Assembly (NCBI GenBank): GCA_003427395.1
Contig: BFEA01000410.1
Span: 425,995 to 450,256 of the forward strand
Reading direction: 5' to 3'
Length of the DNA stretch: 24,262 bases
Source of the DNA: Chara braunii
Taxonomy: Eukaryota > Streptophyta > Charophyceae > Charales > Characeae
Shown here: positions 18,145 through 24,262 of the stretch, one piece after another
Numbering within the stretch: the stretch's first letter is position 1
Layout of the letters: each line of letters opens with the position of its first letter
Position numbers and translations under genes: made by a program
Notes under the pieces: model-generated
Told to the model about the DNA's origin: nothing
The model's database searches: none
Seen by the model: only the letters and a program-made list of their open reading frames with translations

Positions 18145-18899
18145 TGGCGCTCCCCATCTTCTTAACACGAGGTTGCCACCTTCTAATGGCAGATCGGAGT
18201 GACGGGCTATCGTAGTTAGCGTGCGGGCCTCCCGCGAGTCGTAAGCTCTGAGATGGGGGCGAGCTTGCCGAGTGCCGAGTGACCAGCAGTGTCATTTGAA
18301 GTGGACAGGCACAGCGCCCTCGAGGGAGAAGTGAAGCGAGGTTGTACCCCTTCACGAACCCTATCAGTGATTGCGCGTCTAAACTAATAGCTGGCCACTT
18401 ACTTGTCTTTAGAGTGTGGCAAAAATCGAAGGTCAGCGTCTCAGAAAGACGAGAGAGTGAGGGAACGCATGTGAACGGAAAAGAAATCAGTGAGTCTCCT
18501 CCTAAGCAATGTTGTCTGGCTCGAAAGTTGATAAGGTACGTTTGAACCTTGACCATTGAGGATGAGTAAGAGTGGGAGAGGGGCACTAAACACAACACTG
18601 ATATCAAAAGACACTACGTCTGTTGCATGACTGAAGACATAAACCGTGCACTCGTGACTTCAGTTCCAGGCGAACTGTCGGAACGGGCCGTATCATGCTA
18701 TCGAAACCGTGGTATCTAGCGAATACTTACAGAGTTAAATATCACTAGACCTCGCCAAAAATTGCTTCAGCTATGCCACGACAGCCACATATTTGATCAC
18801 GGAAAGCCCCTCCATTCTCAAGTGACCTCTGCCCTATTACACTGCTTCGCCGGTTGGCTGGATGGGGGGTCCGTTGATGTGATGTACGTCTATGGAAGA
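18145..18899. other. Unassigned stretch
   Basis: A - strand frame of 202 codons (18607 to 17999) overlaps this region. It is Ser/Leu-rich with no recognisable motif, and the complementary strand is equally open, so I do not call it. No RNA or repeat signal seen. Confidence 0.3.
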
Positions 18900-19450
18900 T
18901 GACCAGTAAACAGTCAGACTCCTGAGCTAGGAAAAAGGGGTGAGATGGTGAGACCGGCGGGTCGGGGGAAAGTAGGAAAGAGAGTGTGGAACGGTGAATG
19001 AGATCGAGGAAAAATGTCGCGAGGGAAAACTGTGGGGGAGTAAGATCGTAAACAGTGAGATTGAGGAGAAGTTGGGGTGCGGCATAGCGATGAAACCGGT
19101 GAGATGAAAAGGAGTTTTGAGAGCACGAGTGAAAAAGTAAGCGGAGGTGAAGATGGGCGAGAGAGGGAGCTGGTTTTTCTTTATTACTATTAGTATTTCG
19201 ATCATTATTCCGTATTCGGGTACATTTGAGCTTGCTAGCGATCTGGCAGGGGAGGCGGGTATAAGGCTATTTAACGGGTGCATCAGGGAAATGGGAGAAA
19301 AGGCGAGAGGAAAACGGACTCGAGAAGAAAGAAGACAGAGAGATACCAGACTGGAATAAACCGAGTGAGTGAGAAAGGGAGAGAAAGGAAGAGAGACTAT
19401 ATACACAGAGAGTGAGAGGGAGAGAGAGATACACTTGGAAACACGACTGT
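18900..19450. repeat. Purine-rich tract with GA-rich low complexity
   Basis: The + strand is dominated by A and G over about 550 bp, ending in GAGAGAGAG-type runs (19330-19440). The long open frame on the - strand (19532 to 18927, Ser/Leu/Pro-rich) is what a polypyrimidine strand yields and is not evidence of a gene. Confidence 0.6.
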
Positions 19451-19933
19451 CTGCGGACAGGTTAAAGTGGGGCCTCTCAGGCGACTTGACTGAATAGTGA
19501 AAGGAGATCAGTCCCCCTGATTGGCACTTCATTACCCATCTCTGTGTTGTTTTTTTGGAAAGCTGGTCAATATTTTGCTTTGTCCAATACTCGCCTCTCT
19601 TATCTAATTGCCTTACCCTGATTCTTTCTTTTAAGGGACTGTTCTGAAGCGAGTGAGTAAAACACCCCTGATCATATTAAACCTGGAATATGAAACCGTC
19701 TGAGGAGAGAGAACATTTTAATTGAATAATGTAATTCGTTATTTTTTTTTCTTTTTTCGCGCTCTGATAATGCCAAAAAGTTTTCCTTAGAATATGACGG
19801 GTGACAGGCGACTCTCAAAAGCTCCGCTACAGGTGGCTGAGGACCTCGGAAGCGGGCGCAGCGAGTGAAAGGCGTTGTTGCCCTTGGCTTCAGCGAACAA
19901 CAGGCGGCCCCTCCCCGAGTTACCTCACGACCT
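19451..19933 (+). other. Possible end of an LTR left of the second PBS
   Basis: If the TGGCGCCGTTG at 19934 is a working primer-binding site, an LTR should end just before it; ACCTCA at 19922-19927 could be that end. Nothing else in the window aligns with this stretch, so the LTR cannot be confirmed. Confidence 0.3.
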
Positions 19934-19950
19934 TGGCGCCGTTGCCGGGA
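19934..19950 (+). other. Primer-binding site, tRNA-Asp type (second element)
   Basis: TGGCGCCGTTGCCGGGA is an almost exact complement of the plant tRNA-Asp 3' end (16 consecutive matches). It marks the start of a second + strand LTR element, separate from the one at 3439. Confidence 0.6.
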
Positions 19951-20639
19951 AGGGGATTGCACCCTCAAGGTTGCGACCTTCTCCAATCAACTGGGGTGCG
20001 CTGGCTAATTAGCGAGATACTAATTAACTTCAGATAAGTTGATTAGTTGATTTTTCTTATTTTTTATTAATTTTTTTTATTTTTTTTTCCCGATATTTTT
20101 TGATCCGTGCGTTTTCGCGCAAACTGCTTCGGGGACAAAGTTCGTCCTCTCAACAAGGCGAACATTTGAGACCCTTTTCGAAAAATTTTATCGGGTGTAT
20201 TTTTAGATAATTACTTTTTTTTTTTTAATTATTATTTCAAAATTTCCTGTTTTCTTTTTTAGTAATTACGAAGAAAAGAAGCGGAATCTGGGGAACCTCT
20301 CCCGGATCAAAGTTGTCCAGTATATTTCTCCCGATATTTTGAGACCTTGATCGGGGAAAATGGACTTCGCTTGAGTAAACGGCGGGCTCCAACAGGTACA
20401 AAAAGAAGAAAAATAAAAAAAGAAATTGCATTTTTTTGTAATTTTGTGTAAATAAAACGGAGGAAAAATAAAAGAAAGTAATCCAATAACTTTTTACCTC
20501 AAACCTAAAGGAATCCCAGGGAAAATTTTTGCGGTGATCCGGGGTTTTGCGGTGCGCGTGTGGTTGCACACAAAACCCATAACCCTAATTAGGGTAAAAC
20601 CCGAATATCAATTTAGAAAAGGTCGATTCAGGCTATAAC
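19951..20639. other. AT-rich leader-like region
   Basis: Long T and A runs, no gene. GC-richer islets (GAAGCGGAATCTGGGGAACC near 20279, CTTCGGGGACAAAG near 20128) recall the core phrases of the repeats that follow. Confidence 0.4.
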
Positions 20640-21245
20640 TTCTACTTTCCGTATGGTTGCAGAAAATTTTGTGCAGAAACATTTCGTATAATTTTTTATT
20701 TTTTTTAATTCGGGAAATTTTTGTTACATTAAATAATTAAAAATCAAAATAAACAAACCAATAAAAATTCAAGAACCTAAGATTTTAACTTCGTTTATTT
20801 TTTCTCTTTCTTTCTAAATCAAGGAAAATTTCCCCTCACCCCATCCCAATGGAGGGAGGGAAATCGCTGCCAACTTTTTTGGGGGGGGGAATTATTTTAA
20901 TTTGAATTTTGTTATCTAAAATTAATAAAAAATCAAATAAATTTCTAAAATTGTGTAAGGTCGTTTGTTTGACTTTTTCATTTACTTTTACTTGTTCGAG
21001 GGACTTTCTCCCGAACCTCATCCTAACGAGGGGAAGGAAACTGCAGCCAGTATCTTTCGAAATTCTCCTTTTTAATTTGAATTTCTGTTAATTAATTAAC
21101 AAAATTATTTAAAAAATCAAGTAAAAATCAATTATCATTTTTTCCATTATTCTTTTTGATATTCCCGCTTCGGCAGCATTGTTTGAGGGCTTCACCCAAA
21201 CCCGATCCCAACGGAGGGATAAGAAGTGCTGCCGAAATTTTGGTA
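20640..21245 (+). repeat. Tandem ~180-bp repeats, AT-rich with GC core
   Basis: Each unit has an AT-rich part (TTTTAATTTGAATTTTGTTA, AAAAAATCAAATAAA-like) and a core of the form CCCCATCCCAACGGAGGGA-GAAG-GCTGCCGAA. Cores lie at about 20835, 21010 and 21195, and a further isolated one at 21958-22001. In the third, TTCGGCAGCA (21169-21178) and TGCTGCCGAA (21227-21236) form an inverted pair around the core. Confidence 0.65.
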
Positions 21246-21830
21246 AATTCCCGAAAATTCATTTATTTCCCTAAGTATCCTTAAACTCGGGGGGCTTATA
21301 TATATATTGACCCTTAATATATATAAATTAAAAAAAAGGATTTTTTCTAACTGAATACAATTTATTTAATTTTATAATAGAAAAATAGTAAAAATACAAG
21401 AAAATCCCTTGGAGGAGGAAGGAAAGAGAAGCGTCAGTAGCCGGGGTTCAGGTGAACCTACTGGTCTATTCCCGAAGGTCTGAAGCCAGCAATGAAAATT
21501 TTCGATGATTATTATTATTATTATTTTTTGGATAAAAATAGAAATAAATAGAAAGTGAAAGCTAAAAAGAAGTACGCACTACCGCGTTATTCGCCAGGGT
21601 TTACATCACGATTCCCTAAGCGTTGAACGTGGGGTAGTGTGTTCTTCTTGACTGGAAATAATTTTTGTTAATTTAGACAAATAAAAATCCCCTAAAATTA
21701 TGAAAATGGCCTAAAAATTTGGGAAGAAGGTACGAGTGACTCTTGTTATTGGTTTTTGCCTGGGGGATAGGGTCTGTAGGTCAGAGGTACGTTTGAGGGT
21801 GGAGTAGGCTGAATTCCCTTGAGTTGTGCA
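21246..21830. other. Unassigned AT-rich stretch
   Basis: Contains an (ATT)n run at about 21508-21526 and no coding signal. GTGAACCTACTGG and other short GC islets are unplaced. Confidence 0.4.
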
Positions 21831-21833
21831 CGC

Positions 21834-21865
21834 GCCTTATATTCGAGGGAACTCGAATATAAGGC
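21834..21865. other. Perfect 14-bp hairpin with GGAA loop
   Basis: GCCTTATATTCGAG pairs fully with CTCGAATATAAGGC around GGAA (21848-21851), a GNRA-type tetraloop. It is the longest perfect small-loop stem I found in the window. Confidence 0.9.
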
Positions 21866-22066
21866 TTGTTAGCCCAATCCGAGTCCGGAATTTTGTGCCC
21901 CTGCTGTCTAAACTTGGTTTGGATCTAGGTAAGCAGCGTTATCAGAGGGACGACCTCCTGAACCCCATCCCAAGAGGAGGGGAGGAGGAAGCGCTGCCGA
22001 AATTTTTCCTAGAACTTTCTTTTCTTTTTTCTCGTCCCTCGTACGCCCTATATTCTTTGCTCTTTG

Positions 22067-22640
22067 TTGAGCGGAGGTGGCCGCCGTCGGGAGTCAAGGG
22101 GATATCCAGTTATCTAGAGTTGAAGAATTGAGCCTCCTAAGCTAGTGGAAGGAGGGCTTGTGAAATTCATGTTGCCAACTCGGCCAACTGACGGGCACGA
22201 TGGCCTTTTCAGGTGGCGATCAATTCTCCTGAGGCCCGGAGCTTGGCTCTGGATCCACAGGGATCTAAGACGTGACCGGAGTGTGCATGGGAGGCGACCG
22301 TAAGAGGTCGCATACGGGGAGGTCAGGGCCTACCTGTACCTGAGCCCGGAGGAGGCCGGGAAGGCCGCGCTGACTCTTGTAGTTTCAAAGACCTGTGAGA
22401 TCATCGGGTGGGCCGAGAGATACTTGAAGGAGGAGGTGGAGGCCTTCCGACGCGAGGAGGAGTTGGACGTCGCTAAGTGGGCCGATCGATTTTCACATCG
22501 TGTGATTTCTGGGGAGCTCTTGGTTGTTCGCAACTAGTTCTTTTTGTTTGCGGGTTCTAGTTTGAGAACGACCGTTCCCGCCTTCGTAGTGGACTCGGTG
22601 TTCAGGGGCGTCGGCTGCCTTGTAGAGTACGACAGAGGAG
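22067..22640 (+). pseudogene. Unknown protein module, copy 1 (two in-frame stops)
   Basis: I do not recognise the family. From GAG 22130 one frame reads EPPKLVEGGLVKFMLPTRP, then WRSILLRPGAWLW, then (after TAA 22301) EVAYGEVRAYLYLSPEEAGK, ERYLKEEVEAFRREEELDV, KWADRF, and (after TAG 22535) SSLRTTVPAFVVDSVFRGVG. The same blocks occur in the same order in copy 2 (23160-23742) with conservative changes such as K/E, L/I and Y/F, which marks this as former coding sequence. Sequence before 22130 also matches copy 2 (ERRW...GISSYLEL against ERMW...VEEFLDID) but in another frame, so a small deletion lies there. It is mostly helical and charged, with no membrane segment. Lying 2.2 kb after a retrotransposon PBS, it could be Gag or an extra ORF of a giant LTR element; that is inference. 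Confidence 0.6.
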
Positions 22641-22646
22641 CTCGAT

Positions 22647-23147
22647 TTGTTCTCGCGAGGGGATCTCGGCGCCCATTACATTTATTATTCCCTAGTGACC
22701 GTTGGGCCATGGTGGGGGGACGAGAGGGTTCAGCTCATAGAGTTGATCCGCTCGATAACACCGACTTCTTCTGGACCTTGGTGGGACGAGGGCTACGAGT
22801 GGAGGCGCCCACCGCCCACGTATGTCTGGGACCTGCTGGACCGCGAGCTTCGAGCAGGGCCAGATTACACCACTAGTGTGGGTCGACTCTTCACGGAGTA
22901 CTGGGACTCGTGGGGGTCCGGGGACGCTGAGCCGCTTATGGTCGTGTATGAGCTTACGAGGTATTACGAGGCCATCGGAGTGCCAGGATATCAGATAGTT
23001 GAGGAGGACGAGGAGTTCGACGGGGACGACGAGAAGGATTGGGAACCCAACTGGATCGACTCCGAGGCTGAGGACGCCGAGTCGGGAGAGGAGCTCGACA
23101 TCATCGACGCTCATTTCCCGAGGATGGGGGTCGCCATCAGGACTTAG
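22647..23147 (+). CDS. Unknown Trp-rich, acidic-tailed protein segment between the two module copies
   Basis: An uninterrupted frame of 166 codons ending in TAG at 23145. It has no good ATG; it opens inside the end of copy 1, so it is probably the continuation of one long protein after a frameshift near 22640-22690. Visible features: GPWWGDERVQLIELI, GPWWDEGYEWRR, VWDLLDREL, YWDSWGSGD, then a strongly acidic tail (EEDEEFDGDDEKDWEPNW) and FPRMGVAIRT. Nine Trp in the open frame and an ordered hydrophobic/acidic pattern favour real coding origin over chance. I do not recognise a family. It is not duplicated in the window. Together with the flanking modules it suggests module-segment-module order. 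Confidence 0.5.
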   Translation: MFSRGDLGAHYIYYSLVTVGPWWGDERVQLIELIRSITPTSSGPWWDEGYEWRRPPPTYVWDLLDRELRAGPDYTTSVGRLFTEYWDSWGSGDAEPLMVVYELTRYYEAIGVPGYQIVEEDEEFDGDDEKDWEPNWIDSEAEDAESGEELDIIDAHFPRMGVAIRT

Positions 23148-23149
23148 AA

Positions 23150-23742
23150 AGGTCGGCAAAGCGACCGAGCGGATGTGGCACTCTAAGGCGGTAGAGGAGT
23201 TCCTTGACATCGACTGGCGAGGGCCGTATGAGCCTCCCGAGTTAGTGGAGGGAGAGCTAGTGGAGTTCACGCTTCCTTCACGTTCCGTTCACGAGAGCGA
23301 TCACAGTCATGGATGGCGATCGCTGCTTCTCTGCCCAGGCGCTTGGCTATGGATGTATCGGGAGAGGTCGATGGCATGAGAGGCGCCGGAGGGAGGCTTA
23401 TTGAGGAGATCAGTTGGGGCATAGTGCGGGCATTCTTATTCCTTAGCACAGAGGTTGCGAGGGACGTTGCGCTATCTCTCGCTGTCTCGGGGTCGTGCGC
23501 CATGATAGATTGTGTTGAGCGCTATCTTTCGACAGGACGAGTGTGCGGATGTGAGGAGATGGCCGCGTAGGGTCCCTGAGGTTAGGGATATCACAGGAGA
23601 GCTCCGGATTGCACGATCGGGGTTCTTTCCTTATTCCTACAGACGACTGAGGATGACAGTGTCTGCAAACGTGGTCGACGAGTTGTTCGGAGGAGTAGTG
23701 TTACATCTTCGACTCACACGGGTCCTACCGGACCCGACTTAG
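23150..23742 (+). pseudogene. Unknown protein module, copy 2 (frameshifted)
   Basis: Aligns with copy 1 at an offset near 1.1 kb. The first part (frame of 23160) reads KATERMWHSKAVEEFLDIDW, YEPPELVEGELVEFTLPSR and WRSLLLCPGAWLWMYRERS. It then shifts frame into RLIEEISWGIVRAFLFLSTE and CVERYL, and shifts back to FRQDECADVRRWPRR, ITGELRIARSGFF, RRLRMTVSANVVDELFGGVV, ending in TAG at 23740. Frameshifts lie near 23370-23395 (copy 2 has 2 nt more than copy 1 between shared TGG and Y/F-L codons) and near 23530 (about 20 nt missing). Copy 1 needs stops removed and copy 2 needs frame repairs, so neither is intact, but they break in different places. The amino-acid similarity exceeds what neutral decay of non-coding DNA would leave. 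Confidence 0.6.
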
Positions 23743-24199
23743 GGACGGAGGGACACACCAGGGCCTAAAGGCCCGACCTTTGGGGTTTACAGGCCCTGAA
23801 GGCCTGATTTTGGACTATCACCCATCGGGTAGGCCCAAACGACACTTCGTTTGGGCCTGGCGGCGCTCTTGAAGCTGCCGGCCACCGATTGAGGCTGAAC
23901 CGTCCATCTGGACGGTTCAGGGTCTGGCCTGGCCTCGCAGCATTGAGGCCAGACCATTGCCCACCGGTATAAGTACCGGTATCTGCCTCAGTAGTGGGAT
24001 CGGCCTACCAGAACTATACCGGCACGGCATGGTCAGTGCTAGTGCACTGTTTGATGCGCTAAACTTAGCGCAGGGGCTGAAGCAGGAGCGCAGCATAGCG
24101 CAGCAGCGAGCGGAGCAGCAGCGGGCGATTGAGCTTGCACGGCGGTTATTACCGCCTGAGGTATCGGGAGCTTGGAGGGTCTCTCCTCCTCTCCCTCGC
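23743..24199. other. Cluster of perfect hairpins, no gene
   Basis: In succession: 23831-23858 (12 bp, loop CACT), 23895-23920 (11 bp, loop ATCT), 23921-23955 (10 bp, 15-nt loop), 23963-23980 (7 bp, loop TAAG), 24055-24072 (7 bp, loop AACT). The second and third abut with no gap. Recurrent GGCCT phrases (GGGCCTAAAGGCCC, AGGCCCTGAAGGCCTG) precede them. Weak GCGCAGCAG repeats follow (24085-24125). Confidence 0.75.
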
Positions 24200-24262
24200 C
24201 AGTCCCCTCTCTCTCTCTCTCCTCTTCCTCCTTCTTCTTCTTCTTCTTCTTCTTCTTCTTCT
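24200..24262. repeat. (CT)n then (TTC)n microsatellite, cut by window end
   Basis: CTCTCTCTCT runs into a pure TTC array from about 24228 to the last base. Real length unknown. Confidence 0.95.

Noticed and set aside
18191-18199. AGATCGGAG as an Illumina adapter remnant
   Set aside because: The match breaks before the diagnostic AAGAGC; it is an ordinary 9-mer.
17999-18607. 202-codon open frame on the - strand
   Set aside because: No motif, and overlapping open frames exist on the other strand; GC-rich sequence gives such frames by chance.
18710-18716. TGGTATC as a tRNA-iMet primer-binding site
   Set aside because: Only seven bases match, and no LTR-like end precedes it.
18927-19532. 201-codon open frame on the - strand
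   Set aside because: It lies on the polypyrimidine strand of a purine-rich tract, where stops are rare by composition; Ser/Leu/Pro-rich with no domain.

Overview
The window looks like nuclear DNA of a large, transposon-rich eukaryotic genome, probably of the green-plant lineage. I found no intact host gene. The plant hint is two retrotransposon primer-binding sites (3439 and 19934) that start TGGCGCCGTTG, the complement of the 3' end of plant tRNA-Asp. The rest agrees: a gag relic with a CCHC knuckle, a Ty3/gypsy-type RNase H relic, tRNA-derived retroposons with poly(A) tails, TIR elements with target-site duplications, and many degenerate tandem repeats. No species can be named from this sequence.

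Layout. 1-1476: low complexity and unassigned sequence. 1477-5590: the remains of a Ty3/gypsy-like element. It has a long repeat ending like an LTR (copy A, to 3436), a PBS, a gag pseudogene (3971-4501), and an RNase H fragment (5022-5170). 5591-7046: a ~42-bp tandem array, then a 497-bp TIR element with an 8-bp TSD, then a 172-bp duplication. 7121-7850: a composite tRNA-derived retroposon (copy 1). 7851-8425: further poly(A)-tailed sequence. 8426-8463: a 38-bp Nextera mate-pair junction adapter, an assembly artefact, so the left and right parts of the window may not be neighbours in the real genome. 8464-9704: hairpin-dense, GC-rich sequence with 54-bp in-frame repeats. 10183-12248: copy B of the LTR-like repeat, carrying a nested ~370-bp insertion rich in GTTCGG. 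12329-13122: composite retroposon copy 2. 13791-14203: LTR-like copy C. 14732-15438: a tRNA-Asp-like relic, an empty-site paralogue of the 6.2-kb TIR insertion, and a third tRNA-derived head. 15753-18170: AT-rich repeats, an 81-bp tandem repeat and a degenerate CGTGCCTGGYGTACG array. 18900-19450: purine-rich. 19934-24262: a second LTR-element start (PBS), an AT-rich leader with ~180-bp repeats, then a GC-rich region with two tandem copies (about 1.1 kb apart) of an unrecognised protein-coding module, a cluster of perfect hairpins, and a microsatellite cut by the window end.

How it fits together. Nearly everything is mobile-element debris, and the window checks itself. Paralogous copies inside it act as empty sites for two insertions, show base-pair covariation in the hairpins of the composite retroposon, and show amino-acid conservation between the two copies of the unknown coding module. 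Perfect hairpins with stems of 10 bp or more and loops of 0-6 nt are far more frequent than chance predicts, and tetraloops are the commonest. The most interesting items are the duplicated unknown protein module (22067-23742), the composite structured retroposon, the hairpin excess, and the adapter that makes the contig join at 8.4 kb unsafe.
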